From Argentina anserina (taxonomy: Eukaryota > Streptophyta > Magnoliopsida > Rosales > Rosaceae), in contig NW_026089457.1 of the NCBI RefSeq assembly GCF_933775445.1, positions 1-64,000 on the forward strand: 64,000 bases of DNA, in the 5' to 3' direction. The notes under the pieces are model-generated. The model searched no databases. It had not been told where the DNA came from and worked only from the letters and a program-made list of their open reading frames with translations. Below are positions 10,485 to 23,496 of the stretch, in pieces. Position 1 is the stretch's first letter; each line of letters opens with the position of its first letter. Both the position numbers and the translations under genes were made by a program.

Positions 10485-12575
10485 CACATTAGAAACACTC
10501 TCAAATTCAAGAAAAACTCGCATCGAAAGCCGTTCGGAAAGATACTCAAACGAGAATTGAAAAGATACTCAAATTGCAATAGTAAACATACTCAAACGAT
10601 AGAAAGATACTCAGTTTGAAAGAAACACACGCCCACATTAGAAACACTCTCAAATTCAATAGAAACTCGCATCAGAAAGCCTTACAGAAAGATACTCAAA
10701 CGAGAATTGAAAAGGTACTCAAAGTGCAATAGTAAACATACTCAAACGATAGAAAGATACTCAGTTTGAAAGAAACACACGCCCACAGTGGAAACACTTT
10801 CAAATTCAAGAAAAACTCGCATCGAAAGCCGTTCGGAAAGATACTCAAACGAGAATTGAAAAGATACTCAAATTGCAATAGTAAACATACTCAAACGATA
10901 GAAAGATACTCAGTTTGAAAGAAACACACGCCCACACTGGAAACACTCTCAAATTCAATAGAAACTCGCATCGAAAGCCTTATAGAAAGATACTCAAACG
11001 AGAATTGAAAAGATACTCAAAGTGCAATAGTAAACATACTCAAACGATAGAAAGATACTCAGTTTGAAAGAAACACACGCCCACATTGGAAACACTCTCA
11101 AATTCAAGAAAAACTCGCATCGAAAACCGTTCAGAAAGATACTCAAACGAGAATTGAAAAGATACTCAAATTGCAATAGTAAACATACTCAAACGATAGA
11201 AAGATACTCAGTTTGAAAGAAACACACGCCCACACTGGAAACACTCTCAAATTCAAGAAAAACTCGCATCGAAAGCCGTTCGGAAAGATACTCAAACGAG
11301 AATTGAAAAGATACTCAAAGTGCAATAGTAAACATACTCAAACGATAGAAAGATACTCAGTTTGAAAGAAACACACGCCCACACTGGAAACACTCTCAAA
11401 TTCAATAGAAACTCGCATCAGAAAGCCTTACAGAAAGATACTTAAACGAGAATTAAAAAGATACTCAAAGTGCAATAGTAAACATACTCAAACGATAGAA
11501 AGATACTCAGTTTGAAAGAAACAGACGCCCACATTGGAAACACTCTCAAATTCAAGAAAAACTCGCATCGAAAGCCGTTCGGAAAGATACTCAAACGAGA
11601 ATTGAAAAGGTACTAAAAGTGCAATAGTAAACATACTCAAACGATAGAAAGATACTCAGTTTGAAAGAAACACACGCCCACGTTGGAAACACTCTCAAAT
11701 TCAAGAAAAACTCGCAACGAAAGCCGTTCGGAAAGATACTCAAACGAGAATTGAAAAGATACTCAAATTGCAATAGTAAACATACTCAAACGATAGAAAG
11801 ATACTCAGTTTGAAAGAAACACACGCCCACACTAGAAACACTCTCATATTCAATAGAAACTCGCATCAGAAAGCCTTACAGAAAGATACTCAAACGAGAA
11901 TTGAAAAGGTACTCAAAGTGCAATAGTAAACATACTCAAACGATAGAAAGATACTCAGTTTGAAAGAAACACACGCCCACAGTGGAAACACTTTCAAATT
12001 CAAGAAAAACTCGCATCGAAAGCCGTTCGGAAAGATACTCAAACGAGAATTGAAAAGATACTCAAAGTGCAATAGTAAACATACTCAAACGATAGAAAGA
12101 TACTCAGTTTGAAAGAAACACACGCCCACACTGGAAACACTCTCAAATTCAATAGAAACTCGCATCAGAAAGCCTTACAGAAAGATACTCAAACGAGAAT
12201 TGAAAAGATACTCAAAGTACAATAGTAAACATACTCAAACGATAGAAAGATACTCAGTTTGAAAGAAACACACGCCCACATTAGAAACACTCTCAAATTC
12301 AAGAAAAACTCGCATCGAAAGCCGTTCGGAAAGATACTCAAACAAGAATTGAAAAGATACTCAAATTGCAATAGTAAACATACTCAAACGATAGAAAGAT
12401 ACTCAGTTTGAAAGAAACACACGCCCACACTGGAAACACTCTCAAATTCAATAGAAACTCGCATCAGAAAGCCTTACAGAAAGATACTTAAACGAGAATT
12501 GAAAAGATACTCAAAGTGCAATAGTAAACATACTCAAACGATAGAAAGATACTCAGTTTGAAAGAAACACACGCC
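10485..12575 (+). repeat. Diverged 14-monomer island (2091 bp)
   Basis: Fourteen monomers with variants not seen elsewhere in the window: 'gccgttcggaaag' in A, 'aaagccttacag' in B (elsewhere 'aaaggcttacag'), starts 'cacattag', 'cacattgg', 'cacagtgg' and 'cacgttgg', and singletons such as 'cgcaacg', 'ctcatattc', 'aaacaagaattg', 'aaagtacaatag' and 'acagacgccc'. It is flanked by the two copies of a 4356-bp block. Inside it, the pair B ('ggtactc') plus A ('cacagtgg') at 10634-10932 recurs at 11828-12126, offset 1194 (8 monomers). Inferred: an older, less homogenised layer of the same family that escaped later amplification. Confidence 0.88.
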
Positions 12576-13322
12576 CACACTGGAAACACTCTCAAATTCA
12601 AGAAAAACTCGCATCGAAAGCCGTTCAGAAAGATACTCAAATGAGAATGGAAAAGATACTCAAAATGCAATAGTAAACATACTCAAACGATAGAAAGATA
12701 CTCAGTTTAAAAGAAACACACGCCCACACTGGAAACACTCTCAAATTCAATAGAAACTCGCATAAGAAACGCTTACAGAAAGATACTCAAACGAGAATTG
12801 AAAAGATACTCAAAGTGCAATAGTAAACATACTCAAACGATAGAAAGATACTCAGTTTGAAAGAAACACACGCCCACACTGGAAACACTCTCAAATTCAA
12901 TAGAAACTCGCATCAGAAAGGCTTACAGAAAGATACTCAAACGAGAATTGAAAAGATACTCAAAGTGCAATAGTAAACATACTCAAACGATAGAAAGATA
13001 CTCAGTTTGAAAGAAACACACGCCCAGACTGGAAACACTCTCAAATTCAAGAAAAACTCGCATCGAAAGCCGTTCAGAAAGATACTCAAACGAGAATTGA
13101 AAAGATACTCAAATTGCAATAGTAAACATACTCAAACGATAGAAAGATACTCAGTTTGAAAGAAACACACGCCCAGACTGGAAACACTCTCAAATTCAAG
13201 AAAAACTCGCATCGAAAGCCGTTCAGAAAGATACTCAAACGAGAATTGAAAAGATACTCAAATTGCAATAGTAAACATACTCAAACGATAGAAAGATACT
13301 CAGTTTGAAAGAAACACACGCC

Positions 13323-13495
13323 CACACTGGAAACACTCTCAAATTCAATAGAAACTCGCATCAGAAAGGCTTACAGAAAGATACTCAAACGAGAATTGAA
13401 AAGATACTCAAATGAGAATTGAAAAGATACTCAAATTGCAATAGTAAACATACTCAAACGATAGAAAGATACTCAGTTTGAAAGAAACACACGCC
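13323..13495 (+). repeat. Expanded B monomer, 173 bp, second copy
   Basis: Exact counterpart, 6447 bp downstream, of the 23-bp-expanded monomer at 6876, with the same duplicated sub-repeat. Being carried along by the larger duplication shows it is an inherited variant and not a sequencing error. Confidence 0.9.
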
Positions 13496-14392
13496 CACAC
13501 TGGAAACACTATCAAATTCAATAGAAACTCGCATCAGAAAGGCTTACAGAAAGATACTCAAATGAGAATTGAAAAGGTACTCAAAATGCAATAGTAAACA
13601 TACTCAAACGATAGAAAAATACTCAGTTTGAAAGAAACACACGCCCACACTGGAAACACACTCAAATTCAAGAAAAACTCGCATCGAAAGCCGTTCAGAA
13701 AGATACTCAAACGAGAATTGAAAAGATACTCAAAGTGCAATAGTAAACATACTCAAACGATAGAAAGATACTCAGTTTGAAAGAAACACACGCCCACACT
13801 GGAAACACTCTCAAATTCAATAGAAACTCGCATCAGAAAGGCTTACAGAAAGATACTCAAACGAGAATTGAAAAGATACTCAAAGTGCAATAGTAAACAT
13901 ACTCAAACGATAGAAAGATACTCAGTTTGAAAGAAACTCACGCCCACACTGGAAACACTCTCAAATTCAAGAAAAACTCGCATCGAAAGCCGTTCAGAAA
14001 GATACTCAAATGAGAATTGAAAAGATACTCAAAATGCAATAGTAAACATACTCAAACGATAGAAAGATACTCAGTTTGAAAGAAACACACGCCCACACTG
14101 GAAACACTATCAAATTCAATAGAAACTCGCATCAGAAAGGCTTACAGAAAGATACTCAAATGAGAATTGAAAAGGTACTCAAAATGCAATAGTAAACATA
14201 CTCAAACGATAGAAAAATACTCAGTTTGAAATAAACACACGCCCACACTGGAAACACACTCAAATTCAAGAAAAACTCGCATCGAAAGCCGTTCAGAAAG
14301 ATACTCAAACGAGAATTGAAAAGATACTCAAAGTGCAATAGTAAACATACTCAAACGATAGAAAGATACTCAGTTTAAAAGAAACACACGCC

Positions 14393-15288
14393 CACACTGG
14401 AAACACTCTCAAATTCAATAGAAACTCGCATCAGAAAGGCTTACAGAAAGATACTCAAACGAGAATTGAAAAGATACTCAAAGTGCAATAGTAAACATAC
14501 TCAAACGATAGAAAGATACTCAGTTTGAAAGAAACACACGCCCAGACTGGAAACACTCTCAAATTCAAGAAAGACTCGCATCGAAAGCCGTTCAGAAAGA
14601 TACTCAAACGAGAATTGAAAATATACTCAAATTGCAATAGTAAACATACTCAAACGATAGAAAGATACTCAGTTTGAAAGAAACACACGCCCACACTGGA
14701 AACACTCTCAAATTCAATAGAAACTCGCATCAGAAAGGCTTACAGAAAGATACTCAAACGAGAATTGAAAAGATACTCAAAGTGCAATAGTAAACATACT
14801 CAAACGATAGAAAGATACTCAGTTTGAAAGAAACACACGCCCAGACTGGAAACACTCTCAAATTCAAGAAAAACACGCATCGAAAGCCGTTCAGAAAGAT
14901 ACTCAAACGAGAATTGAAAAGATACTCAAATTGCAATAGTAAACATACTCAAACGATAGAAAGATACTCAGTTTGAAAGAAACACACGCCCACACTGGAA
15001 ACACTCTCAAATTCAAGAAAAACTCGCATCGAAAGCCGTTCAGAAAGATACTCAAATGAGAATTGAAAAGATACTCAAAATGCAATAGTAAACATACTCA
15101 AACGATAGAAAGATACTCAGTTTGAAAGAAACACACGCCCACGCTGGAAACACTCTCAAATTCAAGAAAAACTCGCATCGAAAGCCGTTCAGAAAGATAC
15201 TCAAATGAGAATTGAAAAGATACTCAAAATGCAATAGTAAACATACTCAAACGATAGAAAGATACTCAGTTTGAAAGAAACACACGCC
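14393..15288 (+). repeat. 896-bp 6-mer HOR, copy 3
   Basis: The counterpart of the hexamer at 7946, offset 6447. It carries 'gaaaatatactc', which the 7946 copy lacks but the 8842 copy has, so this unit looks more like copy 2 than like its positional partner. Confidence 0.85.
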
Positions 15289-16184
15289 CACACTGGAAAC
15301 ACTCTCAAATTCAATAGAAACTCGCATCAGAAAGGCTTACAGAAAGATACTCAAACGAGAATTGAAAAGATACTCAAAGTGCAATAGTAAACATACTCAA
15401 ACGATAGAAAGATACTCAGTTTGAAAGAAACACACGCCCAGACTGGAAACACTCTCAAATTCAAGAAAGACTCGCATCGAAAGCCGTTCAGAAAGATACT
15501 CAAACGAGAATTGAAAATATACTCAAATTGCAATAGTAAACATACTCAAACGATAGAAAGATACTCAGTTTGAAAGAAACACACGCCCACACTGGAAACA
15601 CTCTCAAATTCAATAGAAACTCGCATCAGAAAGGCTTACAGAAAGATACTCAAACGAGAATTGAAAAGATACTCAAAGTGCAATAGTAAACATACTCAAA
15701 CGATAGAAAGATACTCAGTTTGAAAGAAACACACGCCCAGACTGGAAACACTCTCAAATTCAAGAAAAACACGCATCGAAAGCCGTTCAGAAAGATACTC
15801 AAACGAGAATTGAAAAGATACTCAAATTGCAATAGTAAACATACTCAAACGATAGAAAGATACTCAGTTTGAAAGAAACACACGCCCACACTGGAAACAC
15901 TCTCAAATTCAAGAAAAACTCGCATCGAAAGCCGTTCAGAAAGATACTCAAATGAGAATTGAAAAGATACTCAAAATGCAATAGTAAACATACTCAAACG
16001 ATAGAAAGATACTCAGTTTGAAAGAAACACACGCCCACGCTGGAAACACTCTCAAATTCAAGAAAAACTCGCATCGAAAGCCGTTCAGAAAGATACTCAA
16101 ATGAGAATTGAAAAGATACTCAAAATGTAATAGTAAACATACTCAAACGATAGAAAGATACTCAGTTTGAAAGAAACACACGCC
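15289..16184 (+). repeat. 896-bp 6-mer HOR, copy 4
   Basis: The counterpart of the hexamer at 8842, offset 6447, and tandem to copy 3. Its last monomer has 'aaaatgtaatag' in place of 'aaaatgcaatag'. The next unit (16185) is the 'cttccag' B monomer, as in the left copy at 9738. Confidence 0.85.
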
Positions 16185-17380
16185 CACACTGGAAACACTC
16201 TCAAATTCAATAGAAACTCGCATCAGAAAGGCTTCCAGAAAGATACTCAAACGAGAATTGAAAAGGTACTCAAAATGCAATAGTAAACATACTCAAACGA
16301 TAGAAAGATACTCAGTTTGAAAGAAACACACGCCCACACTGGAAACACTCTCAAATTCAAGAAAGACTCGCATCGAAAGCCGTTCAGAAAGATACTCAAA
16401 CGAGAATTGAAAAGATACTCAAATTGCAATAGTAAACATACTCAAACGATAGAAAGATACTCAGTTTGAAAGAAACACACGCCCACACTGGAAACACTCT
16501 CAAATTCAAGAAAAACTCGCATCGAAAGCCGTTCAGAAAGATACTCAAATGAGAATTGAAAAGATACTCAAAATGCAATAGTAAACATACTCAAACGATA
16601 GAAAGATACTCAGTTTGAAAGAAACACACGCCCACACTGGAAACACTCTCAAATTCAATAGAAACTCGCATCAGAAAGGCTTACAGAAAGATACTCAAAC
16701 GAGAATTGAAAAGATACTCAAAGTGCAATAGTAAACATACTCAAACGATAGAAAGATACTCAGTTTGAAAGAAACACACGCCCAGACTGGAAACACTCTC
16801 AAATTCAAGAAAAACTCGCATCGAAAGCCGTTCAGAAAGATACTCAAACGAGAATTGAAAAGATACTCAAATTGCAATAGTAAACATACTCAAACGATAG
16901 AAAGATACTCAGTTTGAAAGAAACACACGCCCACACTTGAAACACTCTCAAATTCAAGAGAAACTCGCATCAAAAAGGCTTACAAAAAGATACTCAAATG
17001 AGAATTGAAAAGATACTCAAAATGCAATAGTAAACATACTCAAACGATAGAAAGATACTCAGTTTGAAAGAAACACACGCCCACACTGGAAACACTCTCA
17101 AATTCAATAGAAACTCGCATCAGAAAGGCTTACAGAAAGATACTCAAACGAGAATTGAAAAGGTACTCAAAATGCAATAGTAAACATACTCAAACGATAG
17201 AAAGATACTCAGTTTGAAAGAAACACACGCCCAGACTGGAAACACTCTCAAATTCAAGAAAAACTCGCATCGAAAGCCGTTCAGAAAGATACTCAAATGA
17301 GAATTGAAAAGATACTCAAAATGCAATAGTAAACATACTCAAACGATAGAAAGATACTCAGTTTGAAAGAAACACACGCC

Positions 17381-17594
17381 CAGACTGGAAACACTCTCAA
17401 ATTCAAGAAAAACTCGCATCGAAAGCCGTTCAGAAAGATACTCAAATGAGAATTGAAAAGATACTCAGAATGCAATTGTAAACATACTCAAACGATAGAA
17501 AGATACTCAAATGAGAATTGAAAAGATACTCAAATTGCAATAGTAAACATACTCAAACGATAGAAAGATACTCAGTTTGAAAGAAACACACGCC
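17381..17594 (+). repeat. Irregular monomer, 214 bp (149 + 65)
   Basis: An A monomer that reaches 'gatagaaagatactc' and, instead of continuing with 'agtttg', jumps back to 'aaatgagaattg' and repeats 65 bp (three sub-repeats: 23 + 23 + 19) before finishing. This is a crossover between two 'agatactc' cores that are out of register. The inserted piece carries 'aaattgcaatag' while the host part carries 'cagaatgcaattg', so two different monomers contributed. Confidence 0.92.
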
Positions 17595-18640
17595 CACACT
17601 GGAAACACTCTCAAATTCAATAGAAACTCGCATCAGAAAGGCTTACAGAAAGATACTCAAACGACAATTGAAAAGATACTCAAAGTGCAATAGTAAACAT
17701 ACTCAAACGATAGAAATATACTCAGTTTGAAAGAAACACACGCCCACACTGGAAACACTCTCAAATTCAATAGAAACTCGCATCAGAAAGGCTTACAGAA
17801 AGATACTCAAACGAGAATTGAAAAGATACTCAAAGTGCAATAGTAAACATACTCAAACGATAGAAAGATACTCAGTTTGAAAGAAACACACGCCCACACT
17901 GGAAACACTCTCAAATTCAAGAGAACTCGCATCGAAAGCCGTTCAGAAAGATACTCAAATGAGAATTGAAAAGATACTCAAAATGCAATAGTAAACATAC
18001 TCAAACGATAGAAAGATACTCAGTTTGAAAGAAACACACGCCCACACTGGAAACACTCTCAAATTCAATAGAAACTCGCATCAAAAAGGCTTACAAAAAG
18101 ATACTCAAACGAGAATTGAAAAGATACTCAAAGTGCAATAGTAAACATACTCAAACGATAGAAAGATACTCAGTTTGAAAGAAACACACGCCCACACTGG
18201 AAACACTCTCAAATTCAAGAAAAACTCGCATCGAAAGCCGTTCAGAAAGATACTCAAACGAGAATTGAAAAGATACTCAAATTGCAATAGTAAACATACT
18301 CAAACGATAGAAAGATACTCAGTTTGAACGAAACACACGCCCACACTGGAAACACTCTCAAATTCAATAGAAACTCGCATCAGAAAGGCTTACAGAAAGA
18401 TACTCAAACGAGAATTTAAAAGATACTCAAAGTGCAATAGTAAACATACTCAAACGATAGAAAGATACTCAGTTTGAAAGAAACACACGCCCACACTGGA
18501 AACACTCTCAAATTCAAGAAAAACTCGCATCGAAAGCCGTTCAGAAAGATACTCAAATGAGAATTGAAAAGATACTCAAAATGCAATAGTAAACATACTC
18601 AAACGATAGAAAGATACTCAGTTTGAAAGAAACACACGCC

Positions 18641-19537
18641 CACACAGGAAACACTCTCAAATTCAATAGAAACTCGCATCAGAAAGGCTTACAGAAAGAT
18701 ACTCAAACGAGAATTGAAAAGGTACTCAAAATGCAATAGTAAACATACTCAAACGATAGAAAGATACTCAGTTTGAAAGACACACACGCCCAGACTGGAA
18801 ACACTCTCAAATTCAAGAAAAACTCGCATCGAAAGCCGTTCAGAAAGATACTCAAATGAGAATTGAAAAGATACTCAAAATGCAATAGTAAACATACTCA
18901 AACGATAGAAAGATACTCAGTTTGAAAGAAACACACGCCCACACTGGAAACACTCTCAAATTCAATAGAAACTCGCATCAAAAAGGCTTACAAAAAGATA
19001 CTCAAACGAGAATTGAAAAGATACTCAAAGTGCAATAGTAAACATACTCAAACGATAGAAAGATACTCAGTTTGAAAGAGACACACGCCCACACTGGAAA
19101 CACTCTCAAATTCAAGAAAAACTCGCATCGAAAGCCGTTCAGAAAGATACTCAAACGAGAATTGAAAAGATACTCAAATTGCAATAGTAAACATACTCAA
19201 ACGATAGAAAGATACTCAGTTTGAACGAAACACACGCCCACACTGGAAACACTCTCAAATTCAATAGAAACTCGCATCAGAAAGGCTTACAGAAAGATAC
19301 TCAAACGAGAATTTAAAAGATACTCAAAGTGCAATAGTAAACATACTCAAACGATAGAAAGATACTCAGTTTCAAAGAAACACACGCCCACACTGGAAAC
19401 ACTCTCAAATTCAAGAAAAACTCGCATCGAAAGCCGTTCAGAAAGATACTCAAATGAGAATTGAAAAGATACTCAAAATGCAATAGTAAACATACTCAAA
19501 CGATAGAAAGATACTCAGTTTGAAAGAAACACACGCC
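18641..19537 (+). repeat. 897-bp 6-mer HOR, single copy in block 1
   Basis: Order: B ('cacacagg', 'ggtactc'), A ('cagactgg', 'aaatgag'; preceding unit ends 'gacacacacgcc'), B ('gcatcaaaaagg', 'gagacacac'), A ('tttgaacg'), B ('gaatttaaaag', 'tttcaaag'), A ('aaatgag'). It occurs once here but twice in tandem in the other large block, which accounts for the 897-bp length difference. Confidence 0.88.
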
Positions 19538-21034
19538 CACACAGGAAACACTCTCAAATTCAATAGAAACTCGCATCAGAAAGGCTTACAGAAAGATACT
19601 CAAACGACAATTGAAAAGATACTCAAAGTGCAATAGTAAACATACTCAAACGATAGAAATATACTCAGTTTGAAAGAAACACACGCCCACACTGGAAACA
19701 CTCTCAAATTCAATAGAAACTCGCATCAGAAAGGCTTACAGAAAGATACTCAAACGACAATTGAAAAGATACTCAAAGTGCAATAGTAAACATACTCAAA
19801 CGATAGAAAGATACTCAGTTTGAAAGAAACACACGCCCACACTGGAAACACTCTCAAATTCAAGAGAACTCGCATCGAAAGCCGTTCAGAAAGATACTCA
19901 AATGAGAATTGAAAAGATACTCAAAATGCAATAGTAAACATACTCAAACGATAGAAAGATACTCAGTTTGAAAGAAACACACGCCCACACTGGAAACACT
20001 CTCAAATTCAATAGAAACTCGCATCAAAAAGGCTTACAAAAAGATACTCAAACGAGAATTGAAAAGATACTCAAAGTGCAATAGTAAACATACTCAAACG
20101 ATAGAAAGATACTCAGTTTGAAAGAGACACACGCCCACACTGGAAACACTCTCAAATTCAATAGAAACTCGCATCAGAAAGGCTTACAGAAAGATACTCA
20201 AACGACAATTGAAAAGATACTCAAAGTGCAATAGTAAACATACTCAAACGATAGAAATATACTCAGTTTGAAAGAAACACACGCCCACACTGGAAACACT
20301 CTCAAATTCAATAGAAACTCGCATCAGAAAGGCTTACAGAAAGATACTCAAACGACAATTGAAAAGATACTCAAAGTGCAATAGTAAACATACTCAAACG
20401 ATAGAAAGATACTCAGTTTGAAAGAAACACACGCCCACACTGGAAACACTCTCAAATTCAATAGAAACTCGCATAAGAAAGGCTTACAGAAAGATACTCA
20501 AACGAGAATTGAAAAGATACTGAAAGTGCAATAGTAAACATACTCAAACGATAGAAAGATACTCAGTTTGAAAGAAACACACGCCCACACTGGAAACACT
20601 CTCAAATTCAATAGAAACTCGCATCAGAAAGGCTTACAGAAAGATACTCAAACGAGAATTGAAAAGATACTCAAATTGCAATAGTAAACATACTCAAACG
20701 ATAGAAAGATACTCAGTTTGAAAGAAACACACGCCCACACTGGAAACACTCTCAAATTCAAGAAAAACTCGCATCGAAAGCCGTTCAGAAAGATACTCAA
20801 ATGAGAATTGAAAAGATACTCAAAATGCAATAGTAAACATACTCAAACGATAGAAAGATACTCAGTTTGAAAGAAACACACGCCCACACAGGAAACACTC
20901 TCAAATTCAATAGAAACTCGCATCAGAAAGGCTTACAGAAAGATACTCAAACGAGAATTGAAAAGGTACTCAAAATGCAATAGTAAACATACTCAAACGA
21001 TAGAAAGATACTCAGTTTGAAAGAAACACACGCC

Positions 21035-21187
21035 CAGACTGGAAACACTCTCAAATTCAAGAAAAACTCGCATCGAAAGCCGTTCAGAAAGATACTCAAA
21101 TGAGAATTGAAAAGATACTCAAAATGCAATAGTAAACATACTCAAACGAGAATTTAAAAGATACTCAGTTTGAAAGAAACACACGCC
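21035..21187 (+). repeat. Irregular A monomer, 153 bp (+4)
   Basis: In place of 'cgatagaaagatactcag' this unit has 'cgagaatttaaaagatactcag' split across 21147-21168. The third sub-repeat has been replaced by a piece of the first one from a B monomer with 'gaatttaaaag', adding 4 bp. It is a patch exchange between non-equivalent sub-repeats. The same patch is at 27834-27986. Confidence 0.9.
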
Positions 21188-21787
21188 CACACTGGAAACA
21201 CTCTCAAATTCAATAGAAACTCGCATCAAAAAGGCTTACAAAAAGATACTCAAACGAGAATTGAAAAGATACTCAAAGTGCAATAGTAAACATACTCAAA
21301 CGATAGAAAGATACTCAGTTTGAAAGAGACACACGCCCACACTGGAAACACTCTCAAATTCAATAGAAACTCGCATCAAAAAGGCTTACAAAAAGATACT
21401 CAAACGAGAATTGAAAAGATACTCAAAGTGCAATAGTAAACATACTCAAACGATAGAAAGATACTCAGTTTGAAAGAAACACACGCCCACACTGGAAACA
21501 CTCTCAAATTCAATAGAAACTCGCATAAGAAAGGCTTACAGAAAGATACTCAAACGAGAATTGAAAAGATACTGAAAGTGCAATAGTAAACATACTCAAA
21601 CGATAGAAAGATACTCAGTTTGAAAGAAACACACGCCCACACTGGAAACACTCTCAAATTCAATAGAAACTCGCATCAGAAAGGCTTACAGAAAGATACT
21701 CAAACGACAATTGAAAAGATACTCAAATTGCAATAGTAAACATACTCAAACGATAGAAAGATACTCAGTTTGAAAGAAACACACGCC

Positions 21788-22086
21788 CACACTGGAAACA
21801 CTCTCAAATTCAATAGAAACTCGCATCAAAAAGGCTTACAAAAAGATACTCAAACGAGAATTGAAAAGATACTCAAAGTGCAATAGTAAACATACTCAAA
21901 CGATAGAAAGATACTCAGTTTGAAAGAGACACACGCCCACACTGGAAACACTCTCAAATTCAAGAAAAACTCGCATCGAAAGCCGTTCAGAAAGATACTC
22001 AAACGAGAATTGAAAAGATACTCAAATTGCAATAGTAAACATACTCAAACGATAGAAAGATACTCAGTTTGAAAGAAACACACGCC
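21788..22086 (+). repeat. Two monomers joining the large duplicated blocks
   Basis: A B monomer ('gcatcaaaaagg', ending 'gagacacacgcc') and an A monomer ('aaattgcaatag', 'tttgaaag'). They fall between the end of block 1 and the 'cttccag' start of block 2, and mark the duplication junction. The pair is common elsewhere (for example 18043-18341), so the junction lies in homologous satellite and leaves no scar. Confidence 0.75.
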
Positions 22087-23282
22087 CACACTGGAAACAC
22101 TCTCAAATTCAATAGAAACTCGCATCAGAAAGGCTTCCAGAAAGATACTCAAACGAGAATTGAAAAGGTACTCAAAATGCAATAGTAAACATACTCAAAC
22201 GATAGAAAGATACTCAGTTTGAAAGAAACACACGCCCACACTGGAAACACTCTCAAATTCAAGAAAGACTCGCATCGAAAGCCGTTCAGAAAGATACTCA
22301 AACGAGAATTGAAAAGATACTCAAATTGCAATAGTAAACATACTCAAACGATAGAAAGATACTCAGTTTGAAAGAAACACACGCCCACACTGGAAACACT
22401 CTCAAATTCAAGAAAAACTCGCATCGAAAGCCGTTCAGAAAGATACTCAAATGAGAATTGAAAAGATACTCAAAATGCAATAGTAAACATACTCAAACGA
22501 TAGAAAGATACTCAGTTTGAAAGAAACACACGCCCACACTGGAAACACTCTCAAATTCAATAGAAACTCGCATCAGAAAGGCTTACAGAAAGATACTCAA
22601 ACGAGAATTGAAAAGATACTCAAAGTGCAATAGTAAACATACTCAAACGATAGAAAGATACTCAGTTTGAAAGAAACACACGCCCAGACTGGAAACACTC
22701 TCAAATTCAAGAAAAACTCGCATCGAAAGCCGTTCAGAAAGATACTCAAACGAGAATTGAAAAGATACTCAAATTGCAATAGTAAACATACTCAAACGAT
22801 AGAAAGATACTCAGTTTGAAAGAAACACACGCCCACACTTGAAACACTCTCAAATTCAAGAGAAACTCGCATCAAAAAGGCTTACAAAAAGATACTCAAA
22901 TGAGAATTGAAAAGATACTCAAAATGCAATAGTAAACATACTCAAACGATAGAAAGATACTCAGTTTGAAAGAAACACACGCCCACACTGGAAACACTCT
23001 CAAATTCAATAGAAACTCGCATCAGAAAGGCTTACAGAAAGATACTCAAACGAGAATTGAAAAGGTACTCAAAATGCAATAGTAAACATACTCAAACGAT
23101 AGAAAGATACTCAGTTTGAAAGAAACACACGCCCAGACTGGAAACACTCTCAAATTCAAGAAAAACTCGCATCGAAAGCCGTTCAGAAAGATACTCAAAT
23201 GAGAATTGAAAAGATACTCAAAATGCAATAGTAAACATACTCAAACGATAGAAAGATACTCAGTTTGAAAGAAACACACGCC

Positions 23283-23496
23283 CAGACTGGAAACACTCTC
23301 AAATTCAAGAAAAACTCGCATCGAAAGCCGTTCAGAAAGATACTCAAATGAGAATTGAAAAGATACTCAGAATGCAATTGTAAACATACTCAAACGATAG
23401 AAAGATACTCAAATGAGAATTGAAAAGATACTCAGAATGCAATTGTAAACATACTCAAACGATAGAAAGATACTCAGTTTGAAAGAAACACACGCC
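23283..23496 (+). repeat. Irregular monomer, 214 bp, second copy
   Basis: Counterpart of 17381-17594 at offset 5902, with the same jump from 'gatagaaagatactc' to 'aaatgagaattg'. Here the inserted 65 bp carries 'cagaatgcaattg' where the first copy has 'aaattgcaatag'. The insert has therefore been converted to match its own host monomer in one of the two copies. Confidence 0.9.

Larger units (their letters stand above)
12576..16931 (+). repeat. 4356-bp duplicated block, right copy
   Basis: Matches 6129-10484 at offset 6447, with the same rare marks in the same order. The left junction lies inside the common start of the monomer at 12576: the unit before it is an island type ('aaagccttacag', 'gatacttaaac') and the unit itself is the 'agaatgg' A type. 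The right junction is at 16932, where the left copy enters the island and this copy instead enters 'cacacttgaaac', 'aagagaaactcg'. Confidence 0.9.
16185..21787 (+). repeat. Large duplicated block, copy 1 (5603 bp)
   Basis: Starts at a B monomer with 'cttccag' and matches 22087-28586. The offset is 5902 up to about 19.5 kb and 6799 beyond it, because copy 2 has one extra 897-bp hexamer. Shared landmarks: 'cacacttgaaac' at about 16932 and 22834, a 214-bp irregular monomer, C monomers, repeated 'gaaatatactc' B monomers, a 153-bp monomer with 'cgagaatttaaaag', and 'gatactgaaagtgc'. Only two monomers (21788-22086) separate the copies, so this is essentially a tandem duplication of about 5.9 kb. 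Its first 747 bp also belong to the previous duplication. Confidence 0.88.

Noticed and set aside
10485..12575. Inserted mobile element in the diverged island
   Set aside because: The island consists entirely of in-phase monomers of the same family. There is no terminal repeat, target-site duplication, coding frame or poly-A tail.
17381..17594. Insertion of foreign sequence in the 214-, 173- and 238-bp monomers
   Set aside because: The extra bases are exact sub-repeats of the monomer itself (23 and 19 bp units), so internal duplication explains them fully.
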